The position numbers and the translations under genes are program-made. Below the pieces are notes generated by a model, which was not told where the DNA came from, ran no database searches, and saw nothing but the letters and a program-made list of their open reading frames with translations. From Clostridia bacterium (lineage in GTDB: Bacteria > Bacillota > Clostridia > TANB77 > CAG-508), in NCBI GenBank assembly GCA_017470645.1, contig JAFUYJ010000026.1:1-64000 (forward strand): a stretch of DNA of 64,000 nt, written 5' to 3'. Shown in pieces: positions 15,683 through 23,983 of this stretch; position 1 is the stretch's first letter; each line of letters opens with the position of its first letter.

Positions 15683-17263
15683 ATGTTAAATGCAATAGGA
15701 GTAACAGTAAGGTTTGGAAAAAGAACTTTATTTGAAGATGTAAATATAAAATTCAATAAAGGATGTTGTTACGGAATAATAGGAGCAAATGGTGCAGGAA
15801 AATCAACATTTTTAAAAGTACTATCAGGCGAATTAGAACCTAGCAAAGGTGAAGTAACAAAGGAGAAAACAGAAAGACTATCAGTTTTAAAACAAGACCA
15901 CTTTGCTTTTGAAGAATATACAGTACTAGATACAGTAATAATGGGAAACCAAGAATTATACAGCATAATGAAAGAAAAAAATGAAATATATGCAAAGCCA
16001 GACTTCTCAGAAGAAGATGGAATGAAAGCAGCAAAATTAGAAGAAAAATTTGCGGAATTAGATGGATGGAATGCAGAATCAGATGCAGCTCAATTACTTA
16101 ACAATTTAGGAATAGATACAGAAAATCACTATAAATTAATGAGTGAATTAGAAGCAAAGGAAAAAGTAAAAGTATTGCTAGCTCAAGCACTGTTTGGAAA
16201 TCCAGATATCCTATTGTTAGACGAGCCTACAAACGACTTAGACTTAAAAACAATATCTTGGTTAGAAGAATTTTTAATAAACTTCGAAAACACTGTTATA
16301 GTAGTATCTCACGACAGATACTTCCTAAACAAAGTCTGCACACACATAGCCGACGTAGACTTTGGTAAAATAAAAATATATCCAGGAAACTACGACTTCT
16401 GGTACGAATCAAGCCAATTAGCTTTAAAGCAAATGAAGGAATCAAACAAAAAGAAAGAAGAAAAAATAAAAGAATTACAAGAATTTATTGCAAGATTCAG
16501 CGCAAATGCTTCAAAATCAAAGCAAGCAACATCAAGAAAGAAATCATTAGAAAAAATAGAATTGGATGAAATTAAACCATCTAATAGAAAATATCCATAT
16601 ATAGATTTCAAACCTGATAGAGAACCAGGAAAAGAAATTTTACAAGTAAAAAATATAACTAAAACAGTAAACGGAGAAAAACTATTAGATAATGTTTCAT
16701 TCACAGTAAAACAAGGTGACAAAATAGCATTGCTAGCAGATAATGAAATAGCAAAAACAGTATTATTCCAAATAATAGCAGGAGAGCTTGAACCAGACAG
16801 TGGAGAATTAGTATGGGGAACAACCATATCAAACGCTTATTTCCCTAAGGATAACAGCTATTTATTTGAAACAGATGAAACAATAACAGATTGGCTTCGT
16901 AAATATTCAAAAGACCCAGATGAAACATATGTAAGAAGCTTCTTAGGAAGAATGCTTTTCTCTGGAGAGGAAGCATTAAAAAATGTAAAAGTTCTTTCGG
17001 GAGGAGAAAAAGTAAGATGTGTTTTAGCTAAATTAATGCTTTCTGGAGCTAATTTCTTAACATTTGATGAACCTACAAACCACTTAGATATGGAAAGTAT
17101 TACAGCACTAAACAACGGAATGATGAAATTCCCTGGAAACATGATCTTTACATCACATGATCATCAATTGATGCAAACAGTTGCTAACAGGGTAATTGAT
17201 ATTAAAAAAGATGGATTGGTTGATAGAGAAGTTGGATATAATGAGTATTTGGGAATTGAATAG
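15683..17263 (+). CDS. ABC-F ATPase, YbiT/YkpA type
   Basis: A soluble two-domain ABC-F protein; the family acts on the ribosome. It lines up end to end with E. coli YbiT, including FAFEEYTVLDTVIMG and RFSANASKSKQATSR of the linker. Domain 1 has Walker A GANGAGKST (34-42) and Walker B LLLDEPTNDLD, with the usual degenerate signature of this subgroup. Domain 2 keeps LSGGEKVR and DEPTNHLD, but its Walker A is LLADNEIAKTVLF, where the glycines are lost and only the Lys and a Thr remain. It may therefore hydrolyse ATP at one site. AAAGGAGG precedes the ATG. A bidirectional terminator separates it from the gene beyond. Confidence 0.92.
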   Translation: MLNAIGVTVRFGKRTLFEDVNIKFNKGCCYGIIGANGAGKSTFLKVLSGELEPSKGEVTKEKTERLSVLKQDHFAFEEYTVLDTVIMGNQELYSIMKEKNEIYAKPDFSEEDGMKAAKLEEKFAELDGWNAESDAAQLLNNLGIDTENHYKLMSELEAKEKVKVLLAQALFGNPDILLLDEPTNDLDLKTISWLEEFLINFENTVIVVSHDRYFLNKVCTHIADVDFGKIKIYPGNYDFWYESSQLALKQMKESNKKKEEKIKELQEFIARFSANASKSKQATSRKKSLEKIELDEIKPSNRKYPYIDFKPDREPGKEILQVKNITKTVNGEKLLDNVSFTVKQGDKIALLADNEIAKTVLFQIIAGELEPDSGELVWGTTISNAYFPKDNSYLFETDETITDWLRKYSKDPDETYVRSFLGRMLFSGEEALKNVKVLSGGEKVRCVLAKLMLSGANFLTFDEPTNHLDMESITALNNGMMKFPGNMIFTSHDHQLMQTVANRVIDIKKDGLVDREVGYNEYLGIE

Positions 17264-17270
17264 AAATAAT

Positions 17271-17315
17271 AAAAAAGTCTCACAACACTGAAAAATCAGG
17301 TTGCGAGACTTTTTT
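17271..17315. terminator. Bidirectional terminator between the ABC-F gene and the membrane protein gene
   Basis: AAAAAAGTCTC and GAGACTTTTTT with inner pairing CAAC/GTTG and CTGA/TCAG. The A-run on one side and U-run on the other serve both convergent genes. Confidence 0.85.
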
Positions 17316-17341
17316 GCTTTCTTTTTTTCTTGTTCTCTTTC

Positions 17342-17902
17342 CTAGAAAAGCCACACAAAAAACATAACTGCAAAAATAAGAACACCAAGAGGAATTGTAA
17401 GAAGGAAAAGTACAAATATTAGCTTTAACAAAGCAGTACATGTAAAGTATAGAAAACTTGCTTCATAGTAGTATACAAACTTCTTACGATCTTCAGGTCT
17501 AGATATTTCTTTTTCACAGTACATGAACCCAAATATGGTATCAAATGAAAACAACAAAACTGATGGCAGAACAAGTCTTAAGAAAAGGTCTCCATCTGTT
17601 ATTCCAATAAATAATTCTATTATACAATAAGCAAATAAAACTACGTACACAATGCCATATAGTAATAAACCTACAGCTGAGGAATTAGAATTATTTAAGC
17701 TTGCGTCTTTGGGTTCCTTTTCACTCCGTTTTTTTTGCTCTTCATCAACAACATTAACATTATCTTGCTTGAAAACATCAGCAATTAAAGACGTAATGAT
17801 TAATACAATTATAATTGCTGGCAAATCATCAAGTCTGTCAAGTTGTCGAAACAGAAATAAAGCAACAAGAGAAATTAGGCAACTTAAGAATGTTATCAAC
17901 AT
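17342..17902 (-). CDS. Hypothetical multi-pass membrane protein, 186 aa
   Basis: Not recognised. About five hydrophobic segments are visible (roughly 1-18, 27-42, 75-99, 107-126 and 150-185). A hydrophilic, Asn/Ser/Lys-rich cytoplasmic-type loop lies at 46-74, and KEISRPEDRKKFVYYYEA sits between later helices. AAGGAG lies about 10 nt before the ATG. It converges on the ABC-F gene and shares a bidirectional terminator with it. The 650-nt non-coding stretch upstream separates it from the secretion locus, which runs the other way. No function can be offered. Confidence 0.7.
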   Translation of the reverse strand: MLITFLSCLISLVALFLFRQLDRLDDLPAIIIVLIITSLIADVFKQDNVNVVDEEQKKRSEKEPKDASLNNSNSSAVGLLLYGIVYVVLFAYCIIELFIGITDGDLFLRLVLPSVLLFSFDTIFGFMYCEKEISRPEDRKKFVYYYEASFLYFTCTALLKLIFVLFLLTIPLGVLIFAVMFFVWLF

Positions 17903-18014
17903 AGTAAGTCACTCCTTAATCAAGATAAATGGCTGTATTTGTTGAACAATAACGTATGATAACAATATTATAAAATATTATGTAAAATTTGTCAATGTAT
18001 TTAGCTTCAAACCA

Positions 18015-18043
18015 TTGACAAATTCGACAAAATAGTATAAAAT
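18015..18043 (+). promoter_or_regulatory. Promoter of the candidate small RNA
   Basis: TTGACA-17-TAAAAT, with no gene start for 500 nt downstream. Confidence 0.55.
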
Positions 18044-18049
18044 AATGTG

Positions 18050-18258
18050 AGTAAAATAGCTGTGAATATTACTTTTAAATAAAAGTAAAACGATTGTAAT
18101 AAAAAAATTGAAAAAATATATTTTAATAAGATATATATACTGTAAAATTGGTTTAGGTTATCAAAAAAGATGATCTTTTAATCGCCGAGCAATTAATAAA
18201 ATAGTAAAAAATTATAATCACAATCACAGCAAACAAAAGCTAATTGTGATTTTTTTTG
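18050..18258 (+). ncRNA. Candidate small RNA or orphan leader upstream of the T4SS-like locus
   Basis: A promoter (TTGACA-17-TAAAAT, 18015-18043) and an intrinsic terminator (stem 18216-18224/18243-18251 plus U-run) bracket about 210 nt with no open frame of note. Within it are short hairpins such as TTACTTTTAAATAAAAGTAA and AAAAGATGATCTTTT, then the only GC-richer part, AATCGCCGAGCAATT. I could not match it to a riboswitch class or 6S RNA. The next gene starts 290 nt later with its own promoter, so a free small RNA or a terminated leader are both possible. Confidence 0.35.
18216..18258 (+). terminator. Intrinsic terminator in the non-coding interval
   Basis: AATCACAAT and ATTGTGATT, with inner AGC/GCT pairing, followed by at least seven U residues. 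Confidence 0.75.
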
Positions 18259-18435
18259 TTAAAAAATAAATCAAACACACATAGCCCTAGGAAAAGAACG
18301 TAAAATTACTAATGAAAAATATAATTGAAATTTAAAAACTAAAGCATCCGTAAGTTTTTAAAAAATAAAACAAAAATAACAATGTTACAATTATATTAAA
18401 TTTAGTAAAATACGCATTTTTCAAGGGTTTTATTG

Positions 18436-18464
18436 TTGAAAAAAGTATTAAAATAAATTATAAT
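18436..18464 (+). promoter_or_regulatory. Promoter of the T4SS-like locus
   Basis: TTGAAA-17-TATAAT, about 85 nt before the pilin start. No other clear promoter is seen before 38.4 kb, which supports one long operon. Confidence 0.55.
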
Positions 18465-18549
18465 ATAAGAAGAAATTTATAAAAAAAGAAAACAAAAGGA
18501 AACAAAAAATAAGGAATGTGCCCCAAAAGGCAAAATGGAGGGAATTAAA

Positions 18550-19029
18550 ATGAGAGCAAAAACAATAAGAAAAGCGTTAATATCAACAATAATAGTAATT
18601 TGCATGCTTATAACAAGTGCAAACACAACGCAAGTATTAGCATCAACAGAAGGAAATACAGACGTACCTGTAGCGAAGGTAGCAGGTATAACGGATATTT
18701 TTAGAGCAGGAAATAGCTTTATAAGTACAGGAGAAAAAGAAGCTAGTAGTTATTCAAACAGAGCAGGATTTGACGTAACAAATCCCCAAAGTTTTGCAGA
18801 AGAATTTATAGATATAGGTCAAATACTAATAGCAGTTGGAGTTGTAGTGCTAGTAGGTACTTTTGCAGTAATGGGTATTAGATGGATAACAGCTACACCT
18901 GATAAAAAAGCTAAGTTACAACAACAATTAGTCGGGCTTGTAATAGCAGCAGTTATTATTTTCGGAGCAATTGGAATTTGGAACTTAGTAAGAAATATTA
19001 TGAATTCAGCACAAACAGCTATTGGATGA
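18550..19029 (+). CDS. VirB2/TrbC-like pilin subunit
   Basis: A small exported membrane protein with a signal peptide (about 1-31, ending QVLAS), a Ser/Asn-rich segment, and two membrane helices (about 82-105 and 118-140) joined by the short charged loop TATPDKKAKLQQQ. This plan is that of VirB2/TrbC pilins, which polymerise into T4SS pili or the extracellular end of the channel. It is the first gene of the 20-kb locus, behind a promoter at 18436-18464. ATG 18550 is used, with GGAGGG 7 nt upstream; the ATG at 18535 overlaps the ribosome site. The family call rests on topology and position, as sequence conservation is low. Confidence 0.72.
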   Translation: MRAKTIRKALISTIIVICMLITSANTTQVLASTEGNTDVPVAKVAGITDIFRAGNSFISTGEKEASSYSNRAGFDVTNPQSFAEEFIDIGQILIAVGVVVLVGTFAVMGIRWITATPDKKAKLQQQLVGLVIAAVIIFGAIGIWNLVRNIMNSAQTAIG

Positions 19030-19069
19030 TAATGCAAAATCAATAGTAATATACAAAGGAGGAATATAA

Positions 19070-19405
19070 ATGGCAACACATTATATACCAAAAAATCTAA
19101 AGGGAGAAACCAGAATATTAAGAATATTCTCAACTCACTCATTAATAACAACCGCAATTGGAATTGCAATAGGAGGAATCACATATTTCATATGCAGAAC
19201 TGTTGGAATAAGAATTGTAGGTTTAATAGTTTTAGTTCTTTGTGCATTAATAGGATTTGCAGTTGGAACAATAAAAATTCCAAGAATATCAGGTCTAAAA
19301 TTCACAAAAAACATTGAAGGAGATTCAATAGACGAAATTATAATTAGATATGCAAAATTTAAAACAAACAGAAAGATATATTCATATACAAAGGAGGAAG
19401 AATAA
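19070..19405 (+). CDS. PrgI family protein (VirB3-like T4SS component)
   Basis: A 111-residue protein with two membrane helices (about 26-43 and 48-67) and a short charged tail, starting HYIPKNLKGETRI, which resembles PrgI/VirB3 family proteins of Gram-positive and Patescibacteria T4SS loci. VirB3-like proteins associate with the VirB4 ATPase at the inner membrane. It lies directly before the TraC-like and VirB4 genes, the conserved PrgI-TraC-VirB4 order. CAAAGGAGG precedes the ATG. The gap to the next gene is 1 nt. Confidence 0.82.
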   Translation: MATHYIPKNLKGETRILRIFSTHSLITTAIGIAIGGITYFICRTVGIRIVGLIVLVLCALIGFAVGTIKIPRISGLKFTKNIEGDSIDEIIIRYAKFKTNRKIYSYTKEEE

Positions 19406-19406
19406 T

Positions 19407-20714
19407 ATGAATGGAGTTAGCGGTACACTAGGAATTATTTATACAATAATAACAATATGTATAGTAGTTTTACTGATATTAGTTGGAGTTGTATTTTTTG
19501 TGTGGTGGCAAAACAAGAAAAAAAATAATGGCGAAGACAAAAACAAAACAAAAAATTCAAAAGATTCTTCAACCAAATTACAAGGGATTGAATCAATAAA
19601 TAAATTTCTTGCATTCGATAAAATAGTAGATAGCATGATTGTAAGAAAAAAAGGTGAACAATATGTTATGGTTATTCAATGTAAGGGTGTAAACTTTGAC
19701 TTGCTAGGAGAAGAAGAAAAAGTTGCAATAGAAAACGGTTTCGTACAATTCCTAAACATATTAAGATTCCCAGTTCAATTATATATTCAAACAAGAAGTT
19801 TAAACTTAAAAGGAAATATAGACCAATATGAGGAAAGAGTTAATCAAGTAAGGGAAGATATTCAAAAAATAGAAAGCCATATAAAAAGAGAAACTGCAAA
19901 TGGAAGAATGGACTTAGTAAGAAGACTACAAGCAGAAAGAAGAAGAAAAATGAACATTCTTGAATATGGTTTGGATATTACAAACTATGTTTCAAGACTA
20001 AGTCAAAACAGAAATGTATTACAACAAAATACATACGTTGTTCTTTCATACTATAAATCAGAAATTGGTGGAGAAGTAAACAACTACTCAAAAGAGGAGA
20101 TAGAGAACATTGCATTCTCAGAATTATATACAAGAGCACAAACATTAATAAGAGGATTATCATCAGCTGGAGTAACAGGTAGGGTTATGAATTCGGAAGA
20201 ATTAGCAGAATTGCTATATGTAGCATATAACAGAGATGATTCAGAATTAATAAATATAAGAAAGTCTGTTGAAGCACAATATGATAGCCTATATAACACT
20301 GCGAAAGATGTAATGGATAAACAAAAAGAAATTATAGAAAAGAAAATAGAAAGTGAAGCAATCGAATTAACTGCAAATAGCATTAAAAAAGCAGATCGTA
20401 TTCGTAGATTAAGAAAAGATAATCAACAAGAAATAAAAAATAGAGCTTTAGAATATGCAGAAGCATATAAAGGTGAAATGACAGAAGAACTATACGAAGA
20501 AACTAAAAAACAAATAAAAGAAGCAGACTTAGCAGGAGAAGAAAAACAAAAAAGAATTGAAGAAAGAAGAAAATTAGCCAAAGAAAAAGCAAATTTACAT
20601 GATGAAGGATTAACAGATGAGCAAAAAAGAGCTTTAGCCAGAAGAAAACAATTAGCCAGAAGAAGAGCTCAAGCGGCAGCCACAAAGGCAAAACCTGATG
20701 AAACAGAAGTTTAA
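19407..20714 (+). CDS. TraC-like membrane-anchored T4SS protein
   Basis: One N-terminal membrane helix (about 8-29), a cytoplasmic domain (about 55-235) and a long Lys/Glu/Ala-rich C-terminus (about 290-435) likely to be coiled coil. The block VIQCKGVNFDLLGEEEKVAI followed by FVQFLNILRFPVQLYIQTR matches what I recall of TraC-like proteins next to PrgI and VirB4 in Patescibacteria and Gram-positive T4SS loci; the domain resembles the N-terminal part of VirB4. It probably bridges the ATPase and the membrane. AAGGAGG overlaps the PrgI stop, so translation is coupled. The longer frame from 19350 overlaps PrgI and was rejected. Confidence 0.75.
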   Translation: MNGVSGTLGIIYTIITICIVVLLILVGVVFFVWWQNKKKNNGEDKNKTKNSKDSSTKLQGIESINKFLAFDKIVDSMIVRKKGEQYVMVIQCKGVNFDLLGEEEKVAIENGFVQFLNILRFPVQLYIQTRSLNLKGNIDQYEERVNQVREDIQKIESHIKRETANGRMDLVRRLQAERRRKMNILEYGLDITNYVSRLSQNRNVLQQNTYVVLSYYKSEIGGEVNNYSKEEIENIAFSELYTRAQTLIRGLSSAGVTGRVMNSEELAELLYVAYNRDDSELINIRKSVEAQYDSLYNTAKDVMDKQKEIIEKKIESEAIELTANSIKKADRIRRLRKDNQQEIKNRALEYAEAYKGEMTEELYEETKKQIKEADLAGEEKQKRIEERRKLAKEKANLHDEGLTDEQKRALARRKQLARRRAQAAATKAKPDETEV

Positions 20715-20748
20715 TATAGACTAAAGATGTTTTTGAGAGGAGATTACT

Positions 20749-22728
20749 ATGAAATTAAATTTGAATTTAAACAAGAAAGATAACAATAACCAAATAGAGA
20801 AAAAGGAAGAAAAAAAAGAAGTAAGTGTACTAGCGAAGAATCAAAAGAGTTTAAAAGACATAATAGCACCTGCTGGAGTTGATGCAACACATACAAATCA
20901 CTTAGAAATAGTTGCAAGTACATCAAAATTTGCTCGTAGCATGATTATTTCAACAATGCCAAGAATGTGTACTTTTCCAGAGTTCTTAAGAGGAATGTAT
21001 ACATTTGGAGATGCAAATATTTCAGTGTTCATAAAACCAATTACAGAAAACTCTGCACAAACAGATTTAAACCGAAGAATAAACGAAATTGAATCTGAAA
21101 GAATTGTTGCTGCTGAAAGAGGAAATATAAACAGGGAAAGATTATTAGCACAAAAAAGACTTGAGGCAGAAGAATTAAGAGATTCAATAGCAGGAGGATT
21201 TAATAAATTATATGAATCTTCTGTAATATGCACATTGTTTGCCTATAGTTTAGAAGACTTAGATAAACAAACGGAATTACTTTCTGCTGAAATGTCAAAA
21301 ACATTAATCGGAATAAAACCAACATGGGCAATGCAAGAAGAAGCATTTAATTCAAATATGCCATATGCAGACAATCAAATAAATAAGAATCATACATTTG
21401 ACCGTAATTCAATGGCTACAGTATTCCCATTCATCAGTTCAGATATAGGACATGAAAATGGAATTCCGCTAGGATATAACCGTCAAACAGGATTACCAAT
21501 ATTATATGATAACTTCAATAAAGCACTAAACAACTATAACATGGTTATATTTGGTAAATCTGGTGCTGGTAAATCAGTTGCAATAAAAACATTAACAGCG
21601 CGTTCATCAGTATTGATGGGAATAGAAAGCTTAGCATTAGATGCTGAAGGTGAATATGGAGTAGTTGCAGAAGCATTAGGTGGAGTAAATGTAATAATAA
21701 GTCCAAATTCAAACACAATAATTAATTTATTTGATATTGAACCAGAATTAGTAAAAGATGAAATTACAGGAAAAGAAAAAGCAATATTAAATGTAGAAAA
21801 TAAGGTAGAAGATGTAACTCAAGCATTACTTACAATGGCAAGAGGAAGTACAAGAAGTACAGAAGTAAATGAGCTTACAAAACAAATAATTGCAGAAACA
21901 GTAGCAGAAGAATATAAAGCATACAACATAACAAGTGATGTAAACAGTATATATGTGAAGAAAAATGAAAGAGCCATGGAAGATAGCTACTTAGGAAGAC
22001 AAAGAAAAGAAATGCCAACTATAGGTTCATGGTATAAAAGACTAATACATAAAGCAAAAGCAAATGAAAACCCAGACTATAGATTCCACTACAGTTATTT
22101 AGCTAAAGTTATGAGACAATACGTAAGAGCATATAATGGTCAAATGGCATATTTTGATGGACAATCTACATTTGAGTTATTAGAGGACATACCATTTATT
22201 AACTTAGATATATCACAACTAGAAGAAAGATTTGCAAGACCACTAGCTCAACAAATATTATTATCATGGGTTTGGGAAAAATATGTAAAGAAAAATAGTG
22301 AAGACAAAGAAAAGGCAGCAAAGAAAAGGGTATTGGTAGATGAAGCATGGATGCTTTTACCATATCCAGAAGCTGTAGATTTCTTAAACACAATGGCAAG
22401 ACGTGCCAGAAAAAGAAATGTATCTCTAGCAGTTATATCACAAAAATTCCAAGACTTCTATGAGAAACAAGAAGTACAAGTAGTTTTAACATCATCAGAT
22501 ACAAAACTATTTTTAGCACAAGATAAATCAGAAATAGGATATATAAAAGAAGTATTTAAGCTAAGTGATGGTGAAGCAGAATTCTTAACAACATGTACAA
22601 GAGGTGAAGGTTTACTAAAAGTTGGAGAAGATACAGCAATTTTGGCTATTAACCCAACTAAGAAAGAATTCGAATTCATAGAAACAAACTTAAATGAATT
22701 AGCAAAAAGGGAAAGTAGGAAAAACTAG
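20749..22728 (+). CDS. virB4: VirB4/TraE-family T4SS ATPase
   Basis: The energy-providing ATPase of type IV secretion and conjugation systems, at the cytoplasmic face of the membrane. The P-loop FGKSGAGKS is at about residues 266-274, Walker B KRVLVDEAWML at about 525-535, and the sensor-like VISQKFQDF follows. The N-terminal 240 residues carry the CagE/TrbE-type domain. Length 659 is normal. AGAGGAG precedes the ATG, and the stop codon directly abuts the next start. It is the best-conserved member of the locus and the main evidence that the set is T4SS-derived. Confidence 0.93.
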   Translation: MKLNLNLNKKDNNNQIEKKEEKKEVSVLAKNQKSLKDIIAPAGVDATHTNHLEIVASTSKFARSMIISTMPRMCTFPEFLRGMYTFGDANISVFIKPITENSAQTDLNRRINEIESERIVAAERGNINRERLLAQKRLEAEELRDSIAGGFNKLYESSVICTLFAYSLEDLDKQTELLSAEMSKTLIGIKPTWAMQEEAFNSNMPYADNQINKNHTFDRNSMATVFPFISSDIGHENGIPLGYNRQTGLPILYDNFNKALNNYNMVIFGKSGAGKSVAIKTLTARSSVLMGIESLALDAEGEYGVVAEALGGVNVIISPNSNTIINLFDIEPELVKDEITGKEKAILNVENKVEDVTQALLTMARGSTRSTEVNELTKQIIAETVAEEYKAYNITSDVNSIYVKKNERAMEDSYLGRQRKEMPTIGSWYKRLIHKAKANENPDYRFHYSYLAKVMRQYVRAYNGQMAYFDGQSTFELLEDIPFINLDISQLEERFARPLAQQILLSWVWEKYVKKNSEDKEKAAKKRVLVDEAWMLLPYPEAVDFLNTMARRARKRNVSLAVISQKFQDFYEKQEVQVVLTSSDTKLFLAQDKSEIGYIKEVFKLSDGEAEFLTTCTRGEGLLKVGEDTAILAINPTKKEFEFIETNLNELAKRESRKN

Positions 22729-23952
22729 ATGAAGAAAAGAATTACCATTATATTTTGTATAATGTTTATAATTTTTAATTTCATATTTAGTTCTGTTTAT
22801 TTTGTTCATGCGGAAAACTACCAGGATGGTATCACTTTAGAAAATTTTAAAGTTGAAGCCAACGGGGATGCTGTAGAATTCTTTAAAAATCAAAGAAATA
22901 ACAATATCCCAATTTACTCAAATGGGGAACAAATTGGTTCAAAAAGTTTGGAACAAAATAACAAAGAAACAAATAACGCCGTAGTAGCAGCTTTAGTTAG
23001 AACCTGTACTTTTATTGTAGAATGGGCAAATAACATACCTCAAAAAGCAGTAGAAGCAACAGATAATACATTGAATTTAGAATATTTTACAATATATAGT
23101 TTGGTAATGGGAGAATATGATTTCTTTAATCTAAACTTTTTCACAACATCGGGTGATGAAGAAGATGCAGGAATATATGCACTAATACCTGGAGAACAAT
23201 ATGGAGAAAATAAACTATCTCTAGGTGGACAAATAAAACAAAACATAAAGACTTTCTACTATATATTAAGAACGCTAAGTTTTGCAATAAGCTTATTTGT
23301 TCTAATATACATAGGAATAAGAATGGCATTATCAGCTGTAACATCAGAACAGGTAAAATATAAAAAAATGATTATAAACTGGATAACATCATTAGTATTA
23401 TTATTTATCTTACATTTTATAATTATAGTATTTTCATACGCATCACAATTTGCATTGGGATTAGTAAAGAATCTAGCAAATGTAATGGGAGTTTCAAATA
23501 TCGAGGAGCTAATATTAGACGGAAGAATAGCTTACATGGGAACAGCAACTGGATTTCATGTTATAACATCATTAATTACAGTAGCAATATTTGTATATTA
23601 TGAAATCAAATTCTTTATTATGTATGTAAAGAGATTTTGCGAAATAGCATTTTTAATAGTTATCGCGCCGCTAATAACCATAACATATCCAATTGATAAA
23701 ATAGCAGATAATAAAGCGCAAGCCTTTTCAATGTGGCTTAAAGAATTATCAGTAAAATATTCAATACAAGTAGTACACGCGCTAACATACGTAATATTTA
23801 TAGCATCAGCAGGAGTAATAGCACAGGAAGTTCCATTATTTGCTGCATTCTTTCTATTAGCACTTGATAAAGCAGAAAAAATATTCAGAAATGTTCTAAA
23901 TGTAAAAGATAATAGCTTTGAAAAAATAAAAGTACCTATTATCGGTAATTAA
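22729..23952 (+). CDS. VirB6/TrbL-like polytopic membrane protein, paralogue 1
   Basis: A signal peptide (about 1-27) and a 130-residue exported segment come before about six membrane helices from residue 180 onward. The block FVLIYIGIRMALSAVTSE followed by KYKKMIINW also occurs in two other proteins of this locus, so all three belong to one VirB6/TrbL-like family forming the inner-membrane channel. Further shared marks are VIAPLITITYPIDKI and a helix with VVHALTYVIFIA. It starts at the base after the VirB4 stop with only a weak ribosome site, so it is probably translationally coupled. This copy lacks the long C-terminal tail of its paralogues. Confidence 0.82.
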   Translation: MKKRITIIFCIMFIIFNFIFSSVYFVHAENYQDGITLENFKVEANGDAVEFFKNQRNNNIPIYSNGEQIGSKSLEQNNKETNNAVVAALVRTCTFIVEWANNIPQKAVEATDNTLNLEYFTIYSLVMGEYDFFNLNFFTTSGDEEDAGIYALIPGEQYGENKLSLGGQIKQNIKTFYYILRTLSFAISLFVLIYIGIRMALSAVTSEQVKYKKMIINWITSLVLLFILHFIIIVFSYASQFALGLVKNLANVMGVSNIEELILDGRIAYMGTATGFHVITSLITVAIFVYYEIKFFIMYVKRFCEIAFLIVIAPLITITYPIDKIADNKAQAFSMWLKELSVKYSIQVVHALTYVIFIASAGVIAQEVPLFAAFFLLALDKAEKIFRNVLNVKDNSFEKIKVPIIGN

Positions 23953-23983
23953 ATAAATAAAAAAGATTGGAAGTGAGTTATAT

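Larger units (their letters stand above)
17903..18549. other. Long non-coding interval before the T4SS-like locus
   Basis: About 650 nt without a credible gene. It holds a promoter (18015), a candidate small RNA with terminator (to 18258), a further hairpin AAAAACT/AAGTTTTT near 18333-18362, and the locus promoter (18436). TTCGACAA at 18023-18030 resembles motifs in other intergenic regions. Confidence 0.6.

Noticed and set aside
18150-18200. Known riboswitch class (c-di-GMP, c-di-AMP, preQ1, lysine)
   Set aside because: The conserved core nucleotides of these classes could not be found by eye; only hairpins and a terminator are visible.
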